Below are positions 11,360 to 20,611 of a stretch of 41,676 nucleotides of DNA, piece by piece. Source of the stretch: Planctomycetota bacterium (GTDB taxonomy: Bacteria; Planctomycetota; UBA1135; UBA2386); assembly GCA_021776805.1 (NCBI GenBank), contig JAJFFD010000227.1:1-41676 (forward strand). Direction: 5' to 3'. The notes under the pieces are model-generated. The model was not told the DNA's origin. It saw only the letters and a list, made by a program, of their open reading frames with translations, and searched no databases. The translations under genes and the position numbers were made by a program. Numbering within the stretch: position 1 is the stretch's first letter; each line of letters begins with the position of its first letter.

Positions 11360-13669
11360 TTACGGGGTGGTACAGGCGTCGCCATCAGCAATACGCTTTG
11401 CAGGCGTCTCCGGCAGCGTCGTACTGAAGTCGTCATCCGGTGCGCCGATGTTCGGGAACGGGATCTCCGAGCACCACCAGTCCGGCTTGCCGTAGTCGTT
11501 ATAGAGGATCGAGCTTGGCCAGATCACGCTGCTCCACCCGGTCGGGATCTTGTCCACGTTGTCGTTGTCGAGGCTGCCTGTGCTGCTCGCTGTGATGTCC
11601 GGGTAGACCATCGTCGGGTTGTTGGCGAGCGATTCCATATCGGCCTCCATCTCCGAGCCTTGCCACAGGTTCTTCAGGATCCACGGCGCGTAGAGCTGGT
11701 AGGGAGACTCACAGGCTCCGCTACGTTCGTGCTGGCAGTCCCCCCACACGTTGACACCGCCACCCGCATTCGTGTGGTAGCCACCTAGGCTGTTCGCAAG
11801 GTAAACGTGATTCTCAGACGGCTTGCTCTCTTGGTCCTCGGCCTCGTTGCAGATGCCATCCCACGCATCGCCGCCGCAGGACCGCTGCCCAATCGCCGTG
11901 CGGGTAACCGGGTCCTCTTGGTATCGGTTGCGGAACATGGTGAACCCGGGACCGACGCCTGTTCCCTGGTTCTGTGTCGCGCTGGTCGTGAATCCACATA
12001 CGCTCCAGTTCCCCTCCCAGACCGATCCGCTAGCCTGTCCGCCGTGCATGAAGATCCCACGGCTGCACCCACCAGTTGCCGTATAATAGTCGTAGTTGTA
12101 GGCAACGATGTGCTGGAAGCCACCGGCCTGTTGGATCAAACAGACACGCGTGTCAAGGCAGCGATTGCTAGAGAATTGGTTCTGATCGGACTCGGACGAG
12201 AAGTACACCGCAGCAATCTCAAAGTTCTTGAGCTGATTCGCCCAGCCGCAATCGACGGCAGTCGTGCAAGACGCCTGTGTGAACGACGTGCCGTCGATAG
12301 ACGCACCCGTCCCGCGCTCGTACAGCGCTACCGTCCACCCACCTGTTTCGTCGCAATCGAGCACGTCGTATGGCGCAGTGCCAGGAGTGCAGTCGACGTA
12401 GGCGACCTTGCCCTGCAGCCCCGTGATCGGGTAGTCCGGCGGGAAGTAGATGAACGGCTCTAGCCCGCTGCCGTCGTCGCTGAAATTCCGACAGTCTCCA
12501 CCACCCTGCGCGAATGACAGGATGACAGGGTCCGCCTGGACGAGCGAAGCGTCCACCGTGTCGATGATGCAGCGACCGGCGAAGTATGGCCCCGTGAAAT
12601 CGTTGTCGTGAACCAGTATACGGCTTGCCGTGTTGCCGCTGCTCGCCCCGATTGACATACTGGAATTGCCCCACGAACTGAAGTCGTTCCCGGTAAACCA
12701 GCACTCGAAGCATCGATGAGGCTCGATGGAGTGGAAGCTGCTGTTGACGAAAAATGGCTTCGTGTGGGTCAACTTGACATCGCGCATACCGATGTGCTCG
12801 GGGATGTTCGTGGTCGAAGAGGTCTCCATCAGTTCAATGGTGAGGCCAGTCAACGCGCCGATCTGCAAGCCCGTGCCGTCCATCTGGAACGGCAACTCCC
12901 GGTCGATCCGGATGTCCCCGTTGCTGGTGACGCCCGTGCAATCGCTGCCATGGTTCGTGTCGCCGTAGCGGGCACATAGCACTCGGTACATCCCGTCGTA
13001 GTCTCGTGCGCCGCTATTGCCCCAGTTGTCGATGTGGAGGCGCACGATGTCACCGCCGTCCCCGTTGATTGCGGAGATGGTCTGGTCGCTGTGGATGATG
13101 TCCGTTCCTAGCGCGTACCCGGAGTCCCACGTCCACGTCGAAATCGCGCTGGTCGCTCCGTCCGAGGCAAGGAATCTCTGGTTGAAACCGTCAGTGCCGG
13201 GGTCAACGTCGGTGCCTGGGTCGATGATGATCTCCGATAGACCGTCCTCGTTTCCCAGAATCTCGAAATTGTCAAGCGACGCACCGTAGTTGTAGACGTT
13301 TCCGGTCTCGGTGATCGTGATCTGGCAATTCGTCGGCATCTTGCACTGCGTATCGCTGGCTGTGATCGTGCTACCACTGAGACTCATGCAGGTCTCGAGG
13401 GACGCTTGCGTGCAAGAGATCGTCGTGAACGTGCTGAATCCAGACGTGTCCGGCAGGTAGGTGTCTAGCGGTACGACGGCCGCGATGCGCGTGTTGAGGT
13501 CGTAGGTGTCACCGGCGCCGAAGTCGGATTCGTCGATGGTGACGAACGTGTCGGTGGCCGTCTCCCCCAGCACCACCGAGCCCGTCGCGTCCCAGCTGCC
13601 GTCAATGGAGATCGTGGGTGCCAGCAGAAACGGCAGCAAGGCGATGAGCAGCAGCGCGCTACGTCGCAT
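11360..13669 (-). CDS. Exported Cys-rich beta-helix-like protein, tailspike candidate
   Basis: A 769-residue protein. Residues 1-18 (MRRSALLLIALLPFLLAP) form a signal peptide. The body shows repeating short strands and turns with Asn, Gly and Asp (IRIDRELPFQMDGTGLQIG, ILVHDNDFTG, FSSNRCLDT, HIVAYNYDY) in the style of right-handed beta-helix polysaccharide lyases and tailspikes. There are about 24 Cys residues, far more than in the capsid proteins, as expected for a disulfide-bonded exported protein. No virion attachment head domain is recognised. It overlaps the previous gene by 11 bases. Depolymerase activity is inferred from fold and position. Confidence 0.6.
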   Translation of the reverse strand: MRRSALLLIALLPFLLAPTISIDGSWDATGSVVLGETATDTFVTIDESDFGAGDTYDLNTRIAAVVPLDTYLPDTSGFSTFTTISCTQASLETCMSLSGSTITASDTQCKMPTNCQITITETGNVYNYGASLDNFEILGNEDGLSEIIIDPGTDVDPGTDGFNQRFLASDGATSAISTWTWDSGYALGTDIIHSDQTISAINGDGGDIVRLHIDNWGNSGARDYDGMYRVLCARYGDTNHGSDCTGVTSNGDIRIDRELPFQMDGTGLQIGALTGLTIELMETSSTTNIPEHIGMRDVKLTHTKPFFVNSSFHSIEPHRCFECWFTGNDFSSWGNSSMSIGASSGNTASRILVHDNDFTGPYFAGRCIIDTVDASLVQADPVILSFAQGGGDCRNFSDDGSGLEPFIYFPPDYPITGLQGKVAYVDCTPGTAPYDVLDCDETGGWTVALYERGTGASIDGTSFTQASCTTAVDCGWANQLKNFEIAAVYFSSESDQNQFSSNRCLDTRVCLIQQAGGFQHIVAYNYDYYTATGGCSRGIFMHGGQASGSVWEGNWSVCGFTTSATQNQGTGVGPGFTMFRNRYQEDPVTRTAIGQRSCGGDAWDGICNEAEDQESKPSENHVYLANSLGGYHTNAGGGVNVWGDCQHERSGACESPYQLYAPWILKNLWQGSEMEADMESLANNPTMVYPDITASSTGSLDNDNVDKIPTGWSSVIWPSSILYNDYGKPDWWCSEIPFPNIGAPDDDFSTTLPETPAKRIADGDACTTP

Positions 13670-14396
13670 CGCCGCAGGTCCCGTTCGTGTCCACCTCGCA
13701 GTCCCACGCACCGTTCAGCACTTCGCAGGCCGTATCCCCCGCATCGTCGCTGTCTCGCATGATGATGCAGGTGGGGACTTCAGTGCCGCCGGAGGTGATG
13801 GTTCCCGGAATCGTCACGTTGTTACTGTCGTCCACCGTGACGCCTGAGTCTTGGATGTCGCCGGCTGTGGAGTCGAACCGGGCCACCGCGTTGTCGGTCG
13901 AACTGGCAACGCTCTTGGCATCAAGTTCGGCCTGAGTGGCAAGGTCTGCCGCTGCATCAGCTGCAGTCAGCGCCCCGCTGGCAATCGCCGTCGCATCCAC
14001 CACACCGCTGTCCAGCACGCAGTCGTCTGCGCTACCGCCACAGGTGAAGTCCCCGTAGTCCTCCGAGGCCAGCTTCGCCTCGGTGACGTTGGCGTCGAGT
14101 ATCTTGACGGCGGTGACCGCGTTGGAGCCGAGCGCAGTGGCGTCGATGGCGCCTGCGGAGACTGTGGCCGCCTCGTCCACCACGCCGTCGTTGTCCGCGT
14201 CGATCAGGTTCGTGATGGCGATGTGGGCGTTCAGCTTGTCCTTCACCTCCTCCGCGTTGGCCGCCAGGAAGTCCTCGCCCGTCTCGCAGCCCGCATCCGC
14301 ATCTGCGCAGTCGCCGGAGTAGTCGAGGTCGGCGAGTTGTGCCGACACCGGGGCCGCCAAGAGCAGCGCCGCTATCAGTGCCAGTACGTGTCGCAT
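13659..14396 (-). CDS. Exported tail-fibre-like protein
   Basis: A 245-residue protein with the signal peptide MRHVLALIAALLLAAPVSA. The middle has fibre-type repeats (AIDATALGSNAVTAVKILDA, NVTEAKLAS), then the pattern DNAVARFDSTAGDIQDSGV and VTIPGTITSGG common in phage tail fibres and collar proteins. Eight Cys residues are spread along the chain. A signal peptide on a fibre-type protein is very unusual. The start has GAGG 6 nt upstream; an ATG 12 bases earlier overlaps the previous stop. Confidence 0.6.
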   Translation of the reverse strand: MRHVLALIAALLLAAPVSAQLADLDYSGDCADADAGCETGEDFLAANAEEVKDKLNAHIAITNLIDADNDGVVDEAATVSAGAIDATALGSNAVTAVKILDANVTEAKLASEDYGDFTCGGSADDCVLDSGVVDATAIASGALTAADAAADLATQAELDAKSVASSTDNAVARFDSTAGDIQDSGVTVDDSNNVTIPGTITSGGTEVPTCIIMRDSDDAGDTACEVLNGAWDCEVDTNGTCGDAT

Positions 14397-14404
14397 GGCG
14401 AACC

Positions 14405-17173
14405 TCATTGCATCGCAAACGGGAAGGTAAGCGGGAAGCCGCTGGACGCCACCGGAACGGAATCCAGAGGCAATACGACGAGGTTGTCGAACACCGGCTG
14501 CCAAGTCGTTGCGCCCGCGATAAACCACAGCTCGTCGAGCGTTCCCATCGAGCCGGCATCCGATACTGACTCCAGCAGCGTCCCGTCCTCGTCGTAGATC
14601 GTGAGCGTTGCCGTGTTCGTTGTCGTGTTGCAGTCGAGCGTGAACTGGTAGACGGTGTCAATGACGGCTGTCAGGGTCATAGGGGTGCCGCTGCTCGCCG
14701 TGCGCGCCACAAAGGCACCACTCGTGTTGAGACGGAGCGCACATTGCGAGCCACCGCTCCCGAAATCGCCAGCCCATATTTCCACGAGGTTTTCGTTGCC
14801 GAGGCTCGCCGAGCCGGTGAGCTTGAGATACCCGGTGATGCGGCATCCGGTGGCGTCACAGTTAACGCGGTCGTACCACCACCCGTCGCTTGTTCCTGGC
14901 CCAGACACCTTCATGGAGTAGGTACCGACGATGGCGTCGGTCGTCTCGGCGCATCCGTTATCCACGGTTCCGTAGCCGATGGCGCGGAGGTTGTTGCAGT
15001 CCGCTTCGGCCATCTCGAAGTCTTCGCAGATGGTTGCGTCGTCCGGGCACCAGCTCTTCCGGTTCCAAATGAACGCCTGGAGCTGGTTCTCCATCAACCA
15101 ACGGTTCGCCACGCACGTCGCTTCGACGGCCGGCGTCGTCTCGTCCGGGGTGTCGAACGACTCGCTGCTTCCGAATAGGTACGGGTTCGCACCCGCATCG
15201 AGGCAGTACGGGTTCGCCGTGCCGTCGCAGATCATCTTGCAGTCAGGGTTCTCCCGGTCCCACAGGGCGTATTCGGTGGGTTCGTCCCCGGCCGCGTTTG
15301 AACTACCAGAGCTGAGCCAGCGGCGATCCGTAAATGCGCAGTTGTCGGTGGCGCACGTTCCGTTCAGCCGATCCCAGAAGGATTGGGTCGTCTCGAAGCG
15401 CGCGGCACCCGCGTCGTCGGTGGTGACGGTACGGGTATCGAAGCCGCCGATGGCAGCGAGTGTCGGGAACAGGTCCGCCGCAGACACCATGTCCAGAGGC
15501 GCGCTGCCACCGTCGAGGTCCGTGACCCCGCCGTATGCAGCCCACATGATCGTGCGCGTTGCTTCGTCGTTGATGTCGCCCTTCGGCTGCCCGTCGACGT
15601 TCGCGGCGTCGTAGTGCGCTGCGCTTGTGCTCCAAGTCCCGTTGTCTGAGAACGCGATGACGACCGTGTTGCCCTTGTTGGGAACGGCCGCGATGAGTTC
15701 GCCGACGAGCGTGTCGCAGCTTTCGGTCATCACTTCGAGGCAGTCGTAGTCGTTGGCTCCGCCGCAGTTGGCGGCAGCCGCAGACGTGTACGGAGCCCCG
15801 GCAGACGGGTCGATCTCGGGGGTGTGGACGCAATTCAGGCCAACCCCCCAGAAGGCTTTCGAGGCGACGGGGGTGTTCAAGATGCGAGCCACGGCCATGT
15901 CGGTCGTAGCTTGCCAGTTGAAGTCGGTGTTCGCGGAGCACGACGCCGTGTTCGGGTTCGTCGTCGTGCAGTAGTACCAGTCCGCCCAGTCCGTAAGACC
16001 GGACACGCCGTCACCGTCCAGTGGCGTTGCAGCGGGAGCGCCCTCGTAGAAGGTTCCGCCTGCTTCGATCCACGCACGCGCTCCGTTGACCTGACTGGCC
16101 GAATCCGCGTAGAGGCTGTACTTCCCGATCCAGTCCCGGACGCTGTATCCGGCCAGTTGCAGGGCCTCGCCTAGCTGCACCTGATCGGAAGATCCCTGCG
16201 GTGCGAACGCGATGCCCGCCGTTGGCATGACGCCGTTGACGTACATTAGCGAAGTGGGGGCACAGAGCGCAGACGTGTAGAAGTTCGTGTATCGCTGGCC
16301 CACGTCTTCCAGAGCGTCGAGGCTCGGGGTGGCGAACGCCGCGATGTCGATGGTACTACGGCCTACGTCATCGAGGCGGACAAGCAGGATGTTCGGCTCG
16401 TTCGTCTGCGCTGCCCCGCACCCGCCTTCGCAGGTGTAGACGTTGCGCGCTTCGACCGACGAGCGGGTGATGAAGTTGCCGACCTGCGCGATGTCCGGGT
16501 CGCCGCCGACCGTTGCGCCAAGTAGGTTCCGCGCCGACCCGAGCAGGGTTCCGCTCGTGCTGTAGACCTGCCCGAGACAGCCACCGTCCACCGGGTCGTA
16601 GAACAGCTTGACATCCACCGACTCGCCTGCGTTCAGAACGACGCCCGTGTCCTCGGCGTTCGCCGCAGAGTTGCCGATCCACAGGTCCGTCGTGTCTGGA
16701 GAGCCGGAAGTCGAGGACGACACCACCGCACACAGCCACGCGCTGGCCCCCGTCCTGAGGCCGAAATCCGGGCGATACCCGCCCGTGATCGTGCCTTCCC
16801 CAACGAACGTCAGGCGAGCGCCGAACTCGCAGATGCTGTTCGCGTCGCAGTCAAGCTCGCCCGTCTCTTGCAGGACGACCGAAGTCGCCGCAGTCGCATC
16901 GAGGTACCCGCCCGCGCAGATTGTGTCGGTCGAAACGGCGTTGACGGTGAAGACATCCCAGCCTTCTGTCGAGCAGACCGTCTGGTCCACATCTCCTGTC
17001 AGCCGACACCCGAAGTCCGTGCCGTCCGGGCAGACGAATGCGTCTGCTGCGCTGCGACCCGTATGGGTGTTGAGCGAAGTGCGCAAACCAGTGTCGAGGC
17101 CCTGACGCGGCTCGGCCTGCCATGTCGCACCCAGCGACAGAAGCGCCGCCAGCAAGATCAAGAAACGCTTCAC
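14405..17173 (-). CDS. Exported sulfatase-fold protein with LamG-like domains
   Basis: A 922-residue protein. The signal peptide MKRFLILLAALLSLGATW begins at a GTG with GAGGGG 5 nt upstream. A Cys-rich, jelly-roll-like region occupies about 50-250. The sulfatase domain begins PNILLVRLDDVG (260-271, metal-binding Asp pair) and has TPSLDAL, CAPTS at 304-308, NCVHTPE near 448, SDNG at 509-512 and KGDINDEATRT near 531. A LamG-like domain forms the C-terminus. Sulfatases remove sulfate from glycans after the CxPxR Cys becomes formylglycine. Here Arg is replaced by Ser308, so maturation or activity may be changed. It lies in the tailspike position, between ejection and lysis genes. Alkaline phosphatase superfamily relatives are the alternative. 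Confidence 0.75.
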   Translation of the reverse strand: MKRFLILLAALLSLGATWQAEPRQGLDTGLRTSLNTHTGRSAADAFVCPDGTDFGCRLTGDVDQTVCSTEGWDVFTVNAVSTDTICAGGYLDATAATSVVLQETGELDCDANSICEFGARLTFVGEGTITGGYRPDFGLRTGASAWLCAVVSSSTSGSPDTTDLWIGNSAANAEDTGVVLNAGESVDVKLFYDPVDGGCLGQVYSTSGTLLGSARNLLGATVGGDPDIAQVGNFITRSSVEARNVYTCEGGCGAAQTNEPNILLVRLDDVGRSTIDIAAFATPSLDALEDVGQRYTNFYTSALCAPTSLMYVNGVMPTAGIAFAPQGSSDQVQLGEALQLAGYSVRDWIGKYSLYADSASQVNGARAWIEAGGTFYEGAPAATPLDGDGVSGLTDWADWYYCTTTNPNTASCSANTDFNWQATTDMAVARILNTPVASKAFWGVGLNCVHTPEIDPSAGAPYTSAAAANCGGANDYDCLEVMTESCDTLVGELIAAVPNKGNTVVIAFSDNGTWSTSAAHYDAANVDGQPKGDINDEATRTIMWAAYGGVTDLDGGSAPLDMVSAADLFPTLAAIGGFDTRTVTTDDAGAARFETTQSFWDRLNGTCATDNCAFTDRRWLSSGSSNAAGDEPTEYALWDRENPDCKMICDGTANPYCLDAGANPYLFGSSESFDTPDETTPAVEATCVANRWLMENQLQAFIWNRKSWCPDDATICEDFEMAEADCNNLRAIGYGTVDNGCAETTDAIVGTYSMKVSGPGTSDGWWYDRVNCDATGCRITGYLKLTGSASLGNENLVEIWAGDFGSGGSQCALRLNTSGAFVARTASSGTPMTLTAVIDTVYQFTLDCNTTTNTATLTIYDEDGTLLESVSDAGSMGTLDELWFIAGATTWQPVFDNLVVLPLDSVPVASSGFPLTFPFAMQ

Positions 17174-17175
17174 GT

Positions 17176-17595
17176 CTACCCCTCGCGGATTGAAACGGTG
17201 GCTGTCTCCGAGCCGGGCGGCGTCGTCACATCCACCCAATACCGGCCCGCCGGCACCTCGTAGATGCATGACGCACCGACTGCACCCGTCAATGTGATCG
17301 CCGCACCAGCGGAATCGGACAGGATGATGGACCCGTTGTCATCCTCCGCAGCCACGACACGTCGGATCTGCACCTCGGCCGTGTCTGCTCCGTCGCTGTC
17401 GTCTGCCGGGTCGAAGCAGATCGTGTGCGGCCCGCCTCGCAGTATCCGCACAGTGGAGTTCACGTCACCCGTGAAGATGTAGAGCAGTTCGCTTCCGCTG
17501 ATGGCCCATGCGCCAACACCCGGATCTGCGAAGGAGAGCGACGGGAACGCAACCATGAGCACCGCCGCCAGTAGTGAAACGATTCGCTTACTCAT
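17176..17595 (-). CDS. Small exported beta-rich protein
   Basis: A 139-residue protein with the signal peptide MSKRIVSLLAAVLMVAFPSL and cleavage near SFA-DPG. The mature part is beta-rich, with two Cys residues (TICFDP, ASCIYEV) and a PAGRYWVDVTTPPGSET end like a small beta sandwich. AGGAG lies 8 nt before the ATGA start. It is the first of four consecutive exported products, so it may be a subunit or adaptor of the sulfatase-like protein. Function is unknown. Confidence 0.6.
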   Translation of the reverse strand: MSKRIVSLLAAVLMVAFPSLSFADPGVGAWAISGSELLYIFTGDVNSTVRILRGGPHTICFDPADDSDGADTAEVQIRRVVAAEDDNGSIILSDSAGAAITLTGAVGASCIYEVPAGRYWVDVTTPPGSETATVSIREG

Positions 17596-19457
17596 TGGTC
17601 TTGCTCCTGTTTGGCTTCTTGCTCTTTCTGGTAGTCGATCATGCGCGTCATTCTGGCCATGAACTTAGCGGCCTGCTTGGTTCCGGGCTTCGACTCCGCG
17701 AGTCCGGTGAGCACGTTTGCGAACATGCGTGACGTGGTGAGCCGCGCGAGCGATGCCGATCCGAGTCCGGCCGCCAGCGTGGCACCTGAGAAGCCACCTG
17801 CAGCCAAGCCGCCACCGCCCATCAGAACGCGTGTGCCCCTCGTAATCGTGCCGAGATGGCCCGTCCGGTACTTGCGTTCGACCTGCCTCAACGCGCGTAG
17901 CGTGCGACGGAAGTTGTCGATTTCGTTCTTCTTGCCCCCGAACATCTCCTGCAGGAACCCGCTCTTCTCGAAGCGGTTCAGGTGATTCAGGCGCACGTTG
18001 GCCGTGGTCTTCCCCGTCTGCTCTTCCGTCTGACGCAATACGTCGCGCAGGAAACGCCCGCGTACCTCGTTCATCGCCTTGTCGGACGCCTCGCGACGTG
18101 CCGCCAGCGTGGCTGCATCGAGTCCTAGGTTCGCGCCCAGGTAGTTCTCGTCGTACAGCGCACGCTTGATCTGGCGCAGGTGGTCCACGTCGCCGCCATT
18201 GGCCATCACCGTGCTGTAGACCTGATTCCCGGTCGTCTCACGGCCGAGTAGCTTCTGGACCTGTGTCGCGCCGAACACTTCCTTGCCCTGTGCCCAGAAC
18301 TGATCCGCCTGCCGCAGCCCTTCCGCCACACGCGGACTCACCGACTCCGCAGTGGCCTCCATTTGGCCGGTCAGCGCGTCGACCGCGTTCTGTAGCTCGA
18401 CCTGCTCGTGGTGCGGCATCGGAGTAGCAGCACGTCGCCCCTGATTGAGCTCCTTCTTGAGCGCCGTGCGGAGCGCCTGCGCGTCCGCCATGCTGAGCGC
18501 CTTGGTCGCATCGTCGCCAGCGATCTTGCCGAGAATCTTGCGGTCACCCCATTGCGTCAGCGCGTCACGATGCGACGCAATCAGGCCATCCATCTCGACC
18601 GGCGCATCCCCCACCTGCCGCAACACCCGGTCATACCGAGCACCGCCCATCGAACGGAACGCCGCCTCTTGGTTGCCAAGCGCTTCACGCAGGAACGTCC
18701 CGACCTGATGGGTATCCGCCCCGGCCGCCTCCAAGCCATCCACGATGGAGTCAAGATCGCCTTCCAGCAGTTGGCCCATCTTGGCGCGCTTGTTCGCCAG
18801 CCGGCCACCACCGGGCAGGAAGTCCAGCTGGTCCATGACGGCGGTCATGCCAGACGGCTCCAGCGTGTCCTGCACCGGCAGCCCGACCTTGTGCTCAGCC
18901 TGCTTGGCCGCCAGAGCCGCCGCATCCTCGCTCCTGTTGCCGACCATGCGCTTGGCAACGCCACTCCCCACTTCTCCCGCGACATCGCCTCCAGCGGCAA
19001 ACAGGGCCGTCTCAAGGGCCCTCCCGAACGGGTCCTCGCTCGGATCGAACGTCTCAGACACCAGAGACCCGCCAGCAGCCGCAGAGGACGCTGCGATGGC
19101 ACCGCCGACCATCTTCCCGATCTTGGGGATATGGCGCGCATTCGCCAACGCGCTGAAGCCTCGTGTCGCCAGTGCAGTCGCACCCTCTTCGGCTAGGAAG
19201 CGCGCAATCTTCTCAGGGTGTTCCTTGGCGTACTCAGCTGCCATCAGACCGAGGTCGACGCCGGCCTCGCCGATCACCTTGGCACCCGTGCCGAGGAAGT
19301 TGGCCGTGTCCTTCACGCCCTGGACCGCCGTCTCTGCAAGCGTGGGCGGAGATGGCCCGTTGACCGGAGCGCCTCGGTCGATGCCGCCGCCACCGTTCTG
19401 GGCGTCGATGATGGCCTGACGTTCTGCCTTCAGGGCTGCGATTTGCTCAGGCGTCAT
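17592..19457 (-). CDS. Ejection / internal virion protein
   Basis: A 621-residue protein, mostly helical, with an Ala/Gly-rich hydrophobic region at about 115-165 (GGAIAASSAAAGGSLVSE, ALFAAGGDVAGEV) and a second one near 555-590 (GGGLAAGGFSGATLAAGL). Long helical proteins with membrane-active Gly/Ala stretches are typical of podovirus ejection proteins such as P22 gp16, which enter the envelope to make the DNA channel. It is the last of four genes of that type. The start is in a TGATG junction. The call rests on composition and order. Confidence 0.6.
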   Translation of the reverse strand: MTPEQIAALKAERQAIIDAQNGGGGIDRGAPVNGPSPPTLAETAVQGVKDTANFLGTGAKVIGEAGVDLGLMAAEYAKEHPEKIARFLAEEGATALATRGFSALANARHIPKIGKMVGGAIAASSAAAGGSLVSETFDPSEDPFGRALETALFAAGGDVAGEVGSGVAKRMVGNRSEDAAALAAKQAEHKVGLPVQDTLEPSGMTAVMDQLDFLPGGGRLANKRAKMGQLLEGDLDSIVDGLEAAGADTHQVGTFLREALGNQEAAFRSMGGARYDRVLRQVGDAPVEMDGLIASHRDALTQWGDRKILGKIAGDDATKALSMADAQALRTALKKELNQGRRAATPMPHHEQVELQNAVDALTGQMEATAESVSPRVAEGLRQADQFWAQGKEVFGATQVQKLLGRETTGNQVYSTVMANGGDVDHLRQIKRALYDENYLGANLGLDAATLAARREASDKAMNEVRGRFLRDVLRQTEEQTGKTTANVRLNHLNRFEKSGFLQEMFGGKKNEIDNFRRTLRALRQVERKYRTGHLGTITRGTRVLMGGGGLAAGGFSGATLAAGLGSASLARLTTSRMFANVLTGLAESKPGTKQAAKFMARMTRMIDYQKEQEAKQEQDQ

Positions 19458-20602
19458 CAGTACGGCACCCCAAGCGCGTCTAGCTGTGTCTCGATCTCTT
19501 CCTTTCTGAGTTGCGTGCTGGTCTTGATGTTGCGTGCACCCGGTGCGTACTGGAACCCGAACGAATCCAGATCGCTACGCAATTCCTCGAATGCCTGCGG
19601 CTTGAACCGCGCCAGACCCTTCAACGATCCGCTGATGATGTCCGCGGAGATGTCTCGCGGATCGAGACTATGACGCCCTGCCATCTCGTAAGCTTCGCGC
19701 GTGCGCCGCGACTGTTGACGCGCAGCTGACGCTGCCGACGTGGCAGCCTGATCCACCATGTTCTGCAGCTGAGTCGGGTTGATCTGTTCGCCCGAATAAA
19801 GGCCCTTGATGAAGTTGACTGTCTGACCGGAAAGATTCGTGGAATCAACAGCCAGCTTGAACTCAGATTCACGAACAACCGAACCCGGGTCTAGAATCTT
19901 CATCAGCTTGATGGCAAGCGCCTGCTGCGCCGTGGTGCTTTCTACTCCGCCAGCCACCGCGCGGTCGAACGTCTCAGGCAACGATTCCCACGCGTCCAGA
20001 ATCGTCTGCTGCTCGTCCGACTGCGACATGAACTTGCCCTTGGCCGTCTGCAAATCCGAGAACGACGGCCGGTCATCGCCGATGATCGAGTCATACCACT
20101 CGCCTGCCGTCTGGGCGCGCTTCAGCTCCGTCTCCTGCCCAAGAAGTTCAAGCTGCTGCTGCTGCATCAGGAAATTCATGAACGAATCGGGGTTAGCGCC
20201 CTTCTGCATTCCAAAGTTGTAGAGATCCATTGCAGTGCCGCGCTCTGCCTTCGGCAGCTGCCCCCACTCACTCAAGATGTTGCGCTGCAGCTCGTTCTGC
20301 TGGAAACCCTGCTCCATCAGGCCGAACCCACCCAGCTGCTCGGCCATCTGCATGGCAATGCCGGGACTCTCGCGCAGCAAGCCCGCGAACTGCTGCGCGC
20401 CCGGGTCATCGAACGCCTCGAACCGCGCTGCGCCCTGCTCGATCATGTCCGTGGCATACGAGACGAAATCCTTCTGTTGCTGCACCTGTCCGAATGCCGC
20501 ACCCAATGCTCCCAGCGCAGTCCTCGGCTCTGCACGAGCCGGCGGCGTGTAGCCGTAGGCTGCCGGGTTCCCGAGTCGCGCAACGTCATCCTGTAGCGCC
20601 AT
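19457..20602 (-). CDS. Ejection / internal virion protein
   Basis: A 381-residue helical, Gln-rich protein (for example MNFLMQQQQLELLGQ). The segment LMKILDPGSVVRESEF near residue 235 is a recurring motif in podovirus internal virion proteins. It has no signal peptide or membrane helix. It lies between two other ejection-type genes and should be carried inside the head and delivered with the DNA. Confidence 0.65.
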   Translation of the reverse strand: MALQDDVARLGNPAAYGYTPPARAEPRTALGALGAAFGQVQQQKDFVSYATDMIEQGAARFEAFDDPGAQQFAGLLRESPGIAMQMAEQLGGFGLMEQGFQQNELQRNILSEWGQLPKAERGTAMDLYNFGMQKGANPDSFMNFLMQQQQLELLGQETELKRAQTAGEWYDSIIGDDRPSFSDLQTAKGKFMSQSDEQQTILDAWESLPETFDRAVAGGVESTTAQQALAIKLMKILDPGSVVRESEFKLAVDSTNLSGQTVNFIKGLYSGEQINPTQLQNMVDQAATSAASAARQQSRRTREAYEMAGRHSLDPRDISADIISGSLKGLARFKPQAFEELRSDLDSFGFQYAPGARNIKTSTQLRKEEIETQLDALGVPY

Positions 20603-20611
20603 GTCCGTCCC

